A stretch of DNA of 64,000 nt, taken from the NCBI GenBank assembly GCA_014843695.1, contig CM026404.1:59274954-59338953 (forward strand), in the 5' to 3' direction. The notes under the pieces were generated by a model. It was not told the DNA's origin, did no database searches, and worked only from the letters and a program-made list of their open reading frames with translations. Shown in pieces: positions 11,590 through 22,507 of this stretch; position 1 is the stretch's first letter, and each line of letters opens with the position of its first letter. The stretch comes from Archivesica marissinica (Eukaryota; Mollusca; Bivalvia; Venerida; Vesicomyidae). A program made the position numbers and the translations under genes.

Positions 11590-11828
11590 TTATTTAACGT
11601 CGCTACCGGTTGCCCATTTGTGTGACGGGTAGTTTACCTAACAACATCTTTCCTGGGCAGGCTCCAGCGGTTAACCAGTACTTGGTGCATCAACCTCCGT
11701 AAGAAACTGCCAACGTTATCATATAAAGAGAGACATGGTCTGAGCGGGGCTCGAACCCGTGACCATCAGTGATGATAGGTTACAGTGGTATACAAGTCAG
11801 CGAACATAACCACTAGACCACGGAAGCG
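11590..11828 (-). mobile_element. Chimeric SINE: family B head and body, family A tail
   Basis: On the minus strand the head and body follow family B (GGTCACGGGTTCGAGCC, AGTACTGGTTAACCGCTGGA) as far as GTAAACTACCC. The sequence then switches to CGTCACACAAATGGGCAACC and CGGTAGCGACG, the tail of family A. No target duplication was recognised. Confidence 0.8.
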
Positions 11829-11983
11829 AAACTAACTGGTTGGTACCGATTGGATTTAAATTGCGACCGGATGTGTCATGGTATGTTTGTCGCCCTACCG
11901 GATGGGCAAGTCTTCCCCGTTGTTCACACACAGTGGGACAACAGTACATGGCTTTTACACATATTAGTATTTCTATATATGGC

Positions 11984-12153
11984 TACAGTCAAACCATGTG
12001 TTAGCAGTCATTCTATTAAGCAGCCAACCTGTACTAAGCAGCCAGTTACAACATTCCCAATGTGGAAATTTGTTCACAATTAACCTGTATTGAGCAGCCA
12101 CCTTGGTTAATAGCCGATTTTCATCACTCCCTTGGCTGGCTTCTTAAGACCAT
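11984..12153. mobile_element. MITE family M copy 2 (right end lost)
   Basis: Starts TACAGTCAAACCATGTGTTA and keeps TTAAGCAGCCAACCTG and CTCCCTTGGCTGGC; it stops before the terminal repeat. Confidence 0.7.
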
Positions 12154-12442
12154 CATCATAAACTCACATCACTCTCCGTCATGAGATAAACATAGTCAAC
12201 ATTAACATGTTCTGCTACATTCTGCTTCCAACAGTCTTTACCGTCATTTGCTATGTATACCACGCACATTTATTACTATACACGGGGTAGAATTTGTCTA
12301 GTGCGCAGTATACACAGGTAACCCTTATAGTCACAACCATTTACAAAACATGGAGAAAAACAAACACATTATTTGTTCAACAAAATTCCATTTTATAGCT
12401 TCTACTCTTAATTGTTTCACAGAAATTTGGTTCAATATTTGT

Positions 12443-12605
12443 GGCAATGCAATGTAATCTAACTTGTATTAGCGGTCATCTGTATTATACAACCACCTCG
12501 TCTTAAATGCCCAACCTGATATTTAAGCTCTATTAAGCCACATGTATTCAGAATCTGAATCCACACTGACTGGCTGCTTACTACAGGTTTGTCTGTGCTA
12601 TACTC
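12443..12605. mobile_element. MITE family M copy 3 (diverged)
   Basis: Shares TATTAGCGGTCA, GACTGGCTGCTTA and ACAGGTTTGTCTGT with the other copies but has many substitutions. Confidence 0.6.
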
Positions 12606-12639
12606 TTATGCAGTGCATTCTGGTCTGTACATGATCATG

Positions 12640-12821
12640 TACAGTCAAACCTGTGTTAGTGATCACCTCTACTAAGCAGCCAACCTGTATTAAACAGCCA
12701 GTTTCCAGATTCCCAATTGGTTGTTTTATTATATATTTGACCTCTATTAAGCAGCCACCTGTGCTAAGCAGCCACTTTCTCTGACTCCCTTGGCTGGCTG
12801 CTTAAGACAGGTTTGACTGTA
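12640..12821. mobile_element. MITE family M copy 4 (complete, 182 bp)
   Basis: Ends TACAGTCAAACCTGTGTTA and GACAGGTTTGACTGTA, TA at both ends. It is the reference copy for this family in the window. Confidence 0.85.
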
Positions 12822-13079
12822 CTCTGAAATTCTTCGAGTAGAGATGAACATATTTGATCAGGTGTAAAACTGTTGAAAAGAACACAGCGGAACATCTTAA
12901 CAAGCAGCTGCCGTGAAACTATGCATGAATATATGAAGCAATGTCATAGCCAAGTCTCTAGCACAAATCATTGTGAGCACATATCATTTACAGCCAACTG
13001 GTGTACCTACTAGTAACCCACGATTGTCTATATTTTAGTCTGATCTGAATTGTCTGGCAAAATTTTATTCCTATTTTCC

Positions 13080-13354
13080 ACTACTAGTGGTAACACGCTG
13101 GACTGGTAATCCAGGGATCGTAGGTTCGATCCCCCGTCTGACCCTAATACAATTAACAGTCTTTCAGATGGGACGTAAAACCGAGGTCTTGTGTCGGTGC
13201 TTTACACCGTGCACGTAAAAGAACCAGATGAGACTCTGGAATAGGTCTCTGTCTGTATCATGCACTATCCTCCAAAATCTAAAATGACTAATCTCTTCAG
13301 GAGGCGTCGCTCATATGGGCAACCGGTAGCGACGATAAATAAATGTAAAACACA
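13080..13354 (+). mobile_element. SINE family A, copy 3
   Basis: Head (A-box GTGGTAACACGCTGG, B-box GGTTCGATCC), body and tail in plus orientation, first ~15 bases of the head missing. Flanked by direct repeats of about 45-54 bases (13027-13080 and 13359-13403), much longer than a usual target duplication. Confidence 0.9.
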
Positions 13355-13454
13355 CACTCTCTATATTTTAGTCCGATCTGGCAACATTTTATTCCTATTT
13401 TCCATATCAGACTAAAGATCAGTATATGAAGCTCAGGTAAGTTCGCAGCTAGGT

Positions 13455-13695
13455 TTCAAATAGTTTACATAAATTTATTGTAGCTTGATTGCGAAACAAG
13501 TTCCTACAACATTAGTTTACTCAATCTTGAGACCTCATTCCGATGGAATCCATTGCCATATGGGAGAGTGAAGAAGCTCTAATGTGGATTTAGGAATCGT
13601 TGCCCGAGGAAATCACAACCGTGGTTCTGACAGGGTTCAAACTCACAACCTCTTGGCTACGAGGCGGACACCGTATCAATTTCACCACGGAGGCT
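13455..13695 (-). mobile_element. SINE with family C tail, diverged copy 4
   Basis: Tail text (GCGAAACAAGTTCCTACAAC, CTCATTCC, GGAATCCATTGCC on plus strand) is family C. The head reads AGCCTCCGTGGTGAAATTGA on the minus strand, unlike other family C heads. Confidence 0.7.
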
Positions 13696-14027
13696 ACACA
13701 AATTTCGTATAGACTGCTATCTACTCAAACAATTCTGTTATCTATGTCAACTATCGTCTTCCTCACTGAATAAACGTGTCTCCAAATTTCAAGAGTGCAG
13801 TTTTCATATTACAGACGGGTAACAGGCAAAATACGACAGAATCAATGTCAATATTGAATGCAATATGAAGAAGGCAGACGGCTGCCCGGTTATTTATCAG
13901 AGGTACTAATTTGGTTACCAAGGAGCGTGTAACCAGAGACAAACCAGTAAAGGTCAGACTTACGTTTTCAGGGAGTCATTCTTTACAAGCATGAACATAA
14001 TGCATCAACACCCTGATTTTAATAACT
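13696..14027. other. No gene seen
   Basis: Unique sequence without recognisable features. Confidence 0.45.
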
Positions 14028-15278
14028 ACTATTTGAAGCTATGTTATACGGGAGAGTACCATATCCAAAGTTCTTAGTCATCTAACAGTTTGCTTCTACA
14101 TTTGAAGCTATGTTATACGGGACAGTACCATATCCAAAGTTCTTAGTCATCTAACAGTTTGCTTCTACATTTGAAGCTATGTTATACGGGAGAGTACATA
14201 TCCAAAGTTCTTAGTCATCTAACAGTTTGCTTCTACATTTGAAGCTATGTTATACGGGACAGTACCATATCCAAAGTTCTTAGTCATCTAACAGTTTGCT
14301 TCTACATTTGAAGCTATGTTATACGGGAGAGTACATATCCAAAGTTCTTAGTCATCTAACAGTTTGCTTCTACATTTGAAGCTATGTTATACGGGACAGT
14401 GAATCCACATCCAAAGTTCTTAGTCATCTAACAGTTTGCTTCTACATTTGAAGCTATGTTATACGGGACAGTACCATATCCAAAGTTCTTAGTCATCTAA
14501 CAGTTTGCTTCTACATTTGAAGCTATGTTATACGGGACAGTACCATATCCAAAGTTCTTAGTCATCTAACAGTTTGCTTCTACATTTGAAGCTATGTTAT
14601 ACGGGACAGTACCATATCCAAAGTTCTTAGTCATCTAACAGTTTGCTTCTACATTTGAAGCTATGTTATACGGGAGAGTACATATCCAAAGTTCTTAGTC
14701 ATCTAACAGTTTGCTTCTACATTTGAAGCTATGTTATACGGGACAGTGAAATCCACATCCAAAGTTCTTAGTCATCTAACAGTTTGCTTCTACATTTGAA
14801 GCTATGTTATATGGGACAGTACCATATCCAAAGTTCTTAGTCATCTAACAGTTTGCTTCTACATTTGAAGCTATGTTATACGGGACAGTACCATATCCAA
14901 AGTTCTTAGTCATCTAACAGTTTGCTTCTACATTTGAAGCTATGTTATACGGGACAGTACCATATCCAAAGTTCCTAGTCATCTAACAGTTTGCTTCTAC
15001 ATTTGAAGCTATGTTATACGGGACAGTACCATATCCAAAGTTCTTAGTCATCTAACAGTTTGCTTCTACATTTGAAGCTATGTTATACGGGACAGTACCA
15101 TATCCAAAGTTCTTAGTCATCTAACAGTTTGCTTCTACATTTGAAGCTATGTTATACGGGAGAGTACATATCCAAAGTTCTTAGTCATCTAACAGTTTGC
15201 TTCTACATTTGAAGCTATGTTATACGGGACAGTACCATATCCAAAGTTCTTAGTCATCTAACAGTTTGCTTCTACATA
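14028..15278. repeat. Minisatellite, 66-72-bp unit, about 18 copies
   Basis: Unit contains GAAGCTATGTTATACGGGA, CAAAGTTCTTAGTCATCTAA and CAGTTTGCTTCTACATT. Three variants at one point (GACAGTACCAT, GAGAGTACAT, GACAGTGAATCCACAT) are distributed in blocks, suggesting duplication of several units at once. Confidence 0.95.
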
Positions 15279-15317
15279 GTTAACTTAACTCAAAGGTGTG
15301 TAAAAGTAAAGTAAAGT

Positions 15318-15572
15318 GTTTGTTTATTATAGTGTCACCTCTATTTAAAGGGCCAGCCATTTTTGACTTATGAGACACCTCTTTTTTATGAACATCACTA
15401 CTTCCCGAATCCTATGCTTGTGTGCCAGGCTGGTAGGCAATTGGTAACCATTATTTAACTAGCTGGCGGCTCACCAACCGGCCATATCAAAATGTACTCC
15501 TGACTAGATTCGAACCTTCGACCACCCGCTCCGTAGGCAGATGCCTTAACCACTAGGCCACGGAGACGGTGT
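15318..15572 (-). mobile_element. tRNA-headed SINE, family F, copy 1
   Basis: On the minus strand: CTCCGTGGCCTAGTGGTTAA, GAAGGTTCGAATC (B-box), then TTAAATAATGGTTACC and GGCCCTTTAAATAG. The second copy is at 54106-54368. Confidence 0.85.
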
Positions 15573-16089
15573 GTATTTTAAAACCGAGATTGGACAAGAT
15601 AATGCTTGCTATGCGTTCTTGTACTGCAGATTCCAAGCAGACATTGTAATGTATCTAATAACATTCCTGTCAGCCCAATGACTCATTGCTTAGAAAGCTT
15701 AAACACTTAGTGTCTCATGTCTGAATAGCAAACAACATAGATCCAGAACAAGATTTTTACGCCACGGCTGAGCTGGATCTATGTTGTTTGCACATTCCAT
15801 CCAATTTATTCAGCAGGTTAAGGGTTAAACCGTTTCTCAGATCAGTAAATTTAGAAAATTCATGTATGATTTATCATGATATCTGTGGACATGTCTGCCC
15901 CCCAATTTCCTTGGAAGGTCACCTAAGTCCAGTCCAGACTGTAACAGCAAGTTAATACAATAATAACGAGGCACCACAAAACTAGATACGATAGAACTGA
16001 AAGAAAATATTAATCATTCAACTACAATAACACAACAGATAGACAATAAATACAAGCATAACAAGTTCATTCAATAGGCAAATAAAACA
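15573..16089. other. No gene; one MITE fragment
   Basis: Only the family U fragment at 15727-15829 is recognisable. Confidence 0.45.
15727..15829. mobile_element. MITE family U copy 2 (short)
   Basis: Inverted pair GCAAACAACATAGATCC / GGATCTATGTTGTTTGC around a short core; right end GCAGGTTAAGGGTTAA. Confidence 0.65.
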
Positions 16090-16345
16090 CACCCTGTACA
16101 TACCTTCACTCTCCAAACAGAACACACCCTGTACATACCTTCACTCTCCAAACAGAACACACCCTGTACATACCGTCACTCTCCAAACAGAACACACCCT
16201 GTATATACCTTCACTCTCCAAACAGAACACACCCTGTACATACCATCACTCTCCAAACAGAACACACCCTGTACATACCTTCACTCTCCAAACAGAACAT
16301 ACCCTGTCCGTAACTACACTCTTCAAACAGAACACACCCTGTCCA
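16090..16345. repeat. Minisatellite, 36-bp unit, about 7 copies
   Basis: Unit TCACTCTCCAAACAGAACAC plus ACCCTGTACATACC. It adjoins the 32-bp array and shares CTCTCCAAACA with it. Confidence 0.9.
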
Positions 16346-16359
16346 TCTCTAAGCAACAT

Positions 16360-17205
16360 AACATGTCCGTGTCTCTCTCCAAACATAGCACACAATGTCC
16401 GTGTCTCTCCCCAAACATAGCACACAATGTCCGTGTCTCTCTCCAAACATAGCACACAATGTCTGTGTCTCTTTCCAAACATAGCACACACTGTCCATGT
16501 CTCTCTCCAAACATAGCACACAATGTCTGTGTCTCTCTCCAAACATAACACACCATGTGTGTGTCTCACTCCAAACATAGCACACAATGTGTGTGTCTCT
16601 CTCCAAACATAGCACACCATGTCCATGTCTCTCTCCAAACATAGCACACCATGTGTGTGTCTCACTCCAAACATAGCACACCATGTCAGTGTCTCTCTCC
16701 AAACATAGCACACCATGTCCATGTCCTCTCTCCAAACATAGCACACAATGTCTGTGTCTCTCTCCAAACATAGCACACAATGTCCATGTCTCTCTCCAAA
16801 CATAGCGCACCATGTCCGTGTCTCTCTCCAAACATAGCACACCATGTCCATGTCTCTCTCTCCAAACATAGCACACAATGTCTGTGTCTCTCTCCAAACA
16901 TAGCACACAATGTCTGTGTCTCTCTCCAAACATAGCACACCATGTCCGTGTCTCTCTCCAAACATAGCACACCATGTCCGTGTCTCTCTCCAAACATAGC
17001 ACACAATGTCTGTGTCTCTCTCCAAACATAGCACACCATGTCCGTGTCTCTCTCCAAACATAGCACATCATGTCCGTGTCTCTCTCCAAACATAGCACAC
17101 AATGTCCGTGTCTCTCTCCAAACATAGCACACCATGTCCGTGTCTCTCTCTCCAAACATAGCACACAATGTCCGTGTCTCTCTCCAAACATAGCACACAA
17201 TGTCC
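16360..17205. repeat. Minisatellite, 32-bp unit, about 26 copies
   Basis: Unit CTCTCCAAACATAGCACACA plus ATGTCCGTGTCT. Three units make 96 bases, so every minus frame is open in turn; reading frames of up to 294 residues here are artefacts. Confidence 0.95.
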
Positions 17206-18093
17206 ATGAAAAGCAAACCAACAACATATTCACATTGCAATAAAACTTAACTACAGGTAAAATGAATGAATGTAAAACATTTCTTCACCATTCTTGACCA
17301 CTGCCCTATCACCAATATAGGATTCCTGTTTCATTTCTCTACGTACATTCAATATTATGCATGATTATAGTATAATACACAACATGAAATTTACTTCCCA
17401 TTGTCAAGACTAGCTATATGCACACAAAGCTCAGCCATGTTTCTGTGCTCAGTTGACTGTGTTTCAAGTGAATTGATATTTTATCAGATACGAAACATCA
17501 AACAAATTGAATCATGTACAAGATTAACTACAGATTAACAGACAGTGCTAACACCAGTTTTGCTGAATGAATTTCCTATCCATCTTCAGGGTTTAGCTTC
17601 ACACAGTCTGTGATGTAACAAGCTAAGATTGGATGTAGAACATTTATCACAGAATGTAGAAGATACAGACGACTGCTATTGCTGGAGTAACACCGTGATT
17701 ACAAGTAAAAACAGACATTTCATAAGTACAATTTCCTAAAATATTTACAAATTTCAAACAATATTTACAAATTTCACAATATCTATATTCAATTTAAAAC
17801 AACAGAATAGTAAAATTGCACTAACACGAGATTCTATTTCATCTCAACAAAGAATTTAAACAACGAACATAAAATAGTTAAATGTAGGCCATACCGTAAT
17901 AAATCATTGTATAGCACTAAAACGTTTGTGTGGGGAACATTTCGGGGATTGTATGAACATGAAAAACAATGAATACATGCGTTACCATGACAATTCTTGC
18001 ATCGACATTGTTGACGCACAATCGTTTCAGCGTACAGTGATTTCCACAAGAAATATCAGAAGAATGTGTCAGTATATGACAATCTATGTACAC
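17206..18093. other. No gene seen
   Basis: Unique AT-rich sequence. No splice-flanked coding block recognised. Confidence 0.5.
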
Positions 18094-18930
18094 AGTAGTG
18101 ATATGACGTGTCACAGTAGTGATATGACGTGTCACAGTAGTGATATGACGTGTCACAGTAGTGATATGACGTGTCACAGTAGTGATATGACGTGTCACAG
18201 TAGTGATATGACATGTCACAGTAGTGATATGATGTGTCACAGTAGTGATATGACATGTCACAGTAGTGATATGATGTGTCACAGTAGTGATATGACGTGT
18301 CACAGTAGTGATATGATGTGTCACAGTAGTGATATGACGTGTCACAGTAGTGATATGACTTGTCACAGTAGTGATATGATGTGTCACAGTAGTGATATGT
18401 GTCACAGTAGTGATATGACATGTCACAGTAGTGATATGATGTGTCACAGTAGTGATATGACGTGTCACAGTAGTGATATGACTTGTCACAGTAGTGATAT
18501 GACGTGTCACAGTAGTGATATGACGTGTCACAGTAGTGATATGATGTGTCACAGTAGTGATATGATGTGTCACAGTAGTGATATGATGTGTCACAGTAGT
18601 GATATGATGTGTCACAGTAGTGATATGATGTGTCACAGTAGTGATATGACATGTCACAGTAGTGATATGTGTCACAGTAGTGATATGATGTGTCACAGTA
18701 GTGATATGTGTCACAGTAGTGATATGACGTGTCACTAGTGATATGACGTGTCACAGTAGTGATATGACATGTCACAGTAGTGATATGACGTGTCACAGTA
18801 GTGATATGACTTGTCACAGTAGTGATATGACATCACAGTAGTGATATGACTTGTCACAGTAGTGATATGACATCACAGTAGTGATATGATGTCACAGTAG
18901 TGATATGACGTCACAGTAATGATATGATGG
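18094..18930. repeat. Minisatellite, 21-bp unit, about 39 copies
   Basis: Unit CACAGTAGTGATATGACGTGT with TGACG/TGATG/TGACA/TGACT variants. Some units lose 6-8 bases near the right end, one of which creates the palindrome TGACGTCA at 18906-18913. Confidence 0.95.
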
Positions 18931-19210
18931 AGATAGGACTAGCAAATTTGATGAATTGATATTTTACACCGAACTAGCTCTGGACGGACACATTTGGAGA
19001 TATTTAGTCAAATAAAGGGCATGTACTCTGGTGTTACTGGGTCACTCCTAACGAAAGGTGTACCATAATCGTTTATATATAAGATACAGGTTTTTTCATC
19101 CAAAATCATAAACTAGCCCACATAGTTCACCGGCTGTGAGGGTAAATAAGCTTAATCATAATCCAAAATCTTGTCCAAAAGTTCTGCAGTTTAGAACTCT
19201 AAAATGACAA
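18931..19210. other. No gene seen
   Basis: Unique sequence. Confidence 0.45.
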
Positions 19211-19352
19211 TAAAAGAACCAGAGGAGACTCTGGAATGGGTCTATGTCTGTATCATTGCACTATCCTCCAAAATCTAAAATGACAAATCTCTTCAGGAGG
19301 CGTCGCTCATATGGGCAACTGGTAGCGACGATAAATAAACGTAAAACACACA
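19211..19352 (+). mobile_element. SINE family A, copy 4 (tail half only)
   Basis: Begins at AAAAGAACCAGAGGAGACTC and runs to the AATAAACGTAAAACACA end; the tRNA head is absent. Confidence 0.85.
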
Positions 19353-20794
19353 TGTATATCACACGCTTAATTAGTGGTCTTATACCCCAAAAGTTAGCAT
19401 CGCATTTTCGAAATGCTTACGAATCACAGACATACTCATAATGTCCCAATTTGTTGAGTCATTTTGGTAATTTTGTTTGCTCTAAATGCAGGTGCGTTTT
19501 ATATATGAATAATTATATTAGATGTCAAGAATTTCTCTGTTTTTTAGCTGTGTCTCATATTTCAAAGCGACCTATATACAAAGGATTATGGTACGTCCAC
19601 CACCACACTATGGCGATACATGTATTTTAAATTCCACCTATTGGCTACTGAGAACTGGCTGACAAAATTCTGCAATTTTTCTCCAGTTTTAATATTAATA
19701 AACATGCATTTATTTCATGAGATACACATTTTTAAGACTTACTTCTTGTTCAACGAAAAATATAAACATATACATCATTCCACAAATTGGTCAACCCAAA
19801 CAAACTAGAGACAAGTGCCATAATAGAATGTCCAATATGTAAACTGTACAGTGACTTAATGACAAAATCTACATTCATTACCAGGACAGTAAATTCCCAT
19901 AATGATTCTATAATTTTCTGAATGCAGTGTCCTATGAATACCGTTGTTACTATACAAGACCTATAAGACAGGATTTTTATTAACAGATTATGGCCTCAAA
20001 GTGGCTTCCCGTCTTATAAGCGAGTGATACAGAAAGATTAAAAAAAAAAACAGAATGTTTCGACTCAATAATTGATGACCTTATATTAAAATAACTCAAA
20101 GAGTGTAACAAAGAGACAAGACTTTCATAGCTTTGTCTGTAAATTGAACTTATCAATAGCATTTTAGGAAGTCAAATTTATTGTTGTGCATCTTTTTATG
20201 ATTTCATGATTTGATTTTTGCAATAAAATATGGTTAAATTTAAATTATGATTTGATCATTTACAGTGTGTAATTAGTTTCTTCGGTCTTATACTTCCGAG
20301 TGGTTTCCATTTTCTCAACAAGTCTAATACGCGGGTCTATGCAGAATACCACTGATTTAAGACCACAGTAAGACAAAAGAAACACTCTATACGCTCTATA
20401 CGACATACAAAACACTGATCGACAAAATTAAAAAAAAAATTATTGATCGACATAAAACCCAAAATATCTAACTCTTAAAAATGTTCCAATTAAAACCTTT
20501 AGAATTGCATGTCCAATTATTATACAATAAAACATCTAATGATGATGCAATAAAAGCATGCTAGTATAAGATAAACCAGATTTCCATGCTAGTATAAGAT
20601 AAACCAGATTTCACGATGTATCTTCAGCGTAAAAACCTCGAACACAAAAGGTTTGAAACAAGTTAAAAATAGCAACAGTAAAAATTCTAACCAAAATATA
20701 AATGTCCAAGATATTATTAATGTACAAGTAAAATTTCTTTACAGAATTATAAAAACTTGCTGCAATAAGCACTTTGCAGTACTGCAGATCCCAT
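19353..20794. other. No gene seen
   Basis: AT-rich unique sequence. A 31-base direct repeat (CATGCTAGTATAAGATAAAC) occurs at about 20558-20610. No exon recognised. Confidence 0.5.
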
Positions 20795-21592
20795 TACAAT
20801 ATGCTGCAGACCACACTGCAATAGCTGCAGACAACATTGCAATAGCTGCATACAACACTGCAATAGCTGCAGACAACACTGCAATAGCTGCAGACCACAC
20901 TGCAATAGCTGCAGACCACACTGCAATAGCTGCATACAATACTGCAATAGCTGCAGACAACATTGCAATATGCTGCAGACCACTAGCTGCAGACAACACT
21001 GCAATAGCTGCAGATCAAATTGCAAAATGCTGCAGACGACACTGCAATAGCTGCAGACGACATTGCAATATATTGCAGACGACACTGCAATAGCTGCATA
21101 CAGCACTGCAGATCACGCTTAAATATACTGCAGACCACACTGCAATAGCTGCATACAACACTGCAATAGCTGCAGATCACATTGCAATATGCTGCAGACG
21201 ACACTGCAATAGCTGCAGATGACATTGCAATATATTGCAGACGACACTGCAATAGCTGCATACAATACTGCAATAGCTGCATACAGCACTGCAGATCATG
21301 CTTAAATATATTGCAGACCACATTGCAATATGCTGCAAACGACACTGCAATAGCTGCATACAACACTGCAATAGCTGCATACAACACTGCAATAGCTGCA
21401 GATAACATTGCAATAGCTGCAGATCACATTGCAATATGCTGCAGACAACACTGCAATAGCTGCAGACAACATTGCAATAGCTGCAGATCACATTGCAAAA
21501 TGCTGCAGACGACACTGCAATAGCTGCATACAACACTGCAGATCATGCTTAAATATACTGCAGATCACACTGCAATATGTTGCAGACCATGT
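20795..21592. repeat. Degenerate minisatellite, 21-bp unit, about 38 copies
   Basis: Unit ACTGCAATAGCTGCAGACAAC with CATACA, GATCAC and ATATGC variants and a recurring deletion block containing CAGATCATGCTTAAATATA. Rich in CTGCAG. Confidence 0.93.
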
Positions 21593-22507
21593 ATATTTTA
21601 CAATTTTCAGTTCGGTAATAAACTTGTGCTAAAGACTAACTCTCAATAAATACAACTTTGTCAATAAAACCACCTATTTGCATATTGATTGCCCTGTCAA
21701 AGAAGACTGCCTAAAAACAAGAACCACTTTTTTTGTGGTTCCCACGGATGATCTTTATGGACATACATGTATATAAATAAATGTTTGACTAAACAAACTG
21801 TTGTCCCTATACCCCAAACTCATACCATTTCACCATGCCATGTTCCATGTGGTTGAAGGGAGCAGGAACGTGATGGGAAGGACCATCTATATACTACTAA
21901 TGGTATGTCAGGCGAAGAAAGACAACTGCTGCATACTGTGTATCTACCAAAATAATACTATTTCATTTATTGCTGCTTTGAATGTTGTAATAACCAACAT
22001 TTAAAACATGATGAGACAGTCGCCTTCCCGCAATTTTTAGCGGTTGGTTTACCAACAGCTAGACTGAACTGCCCATAGAAAATTGGAGGATTTCTTAACA
22101 CCAAAATCTTCTGCATGCATGACCGCAACCCCCAAAAGGTCACCATATAGTTCCTACTAATTCGGGATAAATGCTCTTGGTCTTACTATTGCAAGTAACT
22201 ATGGTTATATATTCTAATTAATCAATAGCAAGCTGTAGACGAAATGAGACGATTTGAATGAAATGTCAAAGCCTACTTTCTAGGAAAAATAAGAAAATTA
22301 TTACACATTTGTTATCTTCTCATTTCTATTCAAGTATGCTATAGGTTAATGTTAATTATGCTCAGACTTTAACAGAAAAAGTGTCTTGCGCATTAATACT
22401 TTCCATATATCGGGGCTCATCACTGGTCGGAATGTTTGGGAGACGTGAGAAACTGCATGATTGCGCCCTTAAATAGTGTTATTTAATCAATTTCAAACAC
22501 AATAGGG
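21593..22507. other. No gene seen
   Basis: Unique sequence between the array and MITE V. Nothing recognisable. Confidence 0.5.

Noticed and set aside
14028..15278. CRISPR-like array (regular repeats)
   Set aside because: Units are directly adjacent with no unique spacers, and the genome is eukaryotic; it is a minisatellite. Same for other arrays.
18906..18913. CRE (TGACGTCA) as a regulatory site
   Set aside because: It arises from a deletion variant of a 21-bp tandem repeat and no promoter is nearby.
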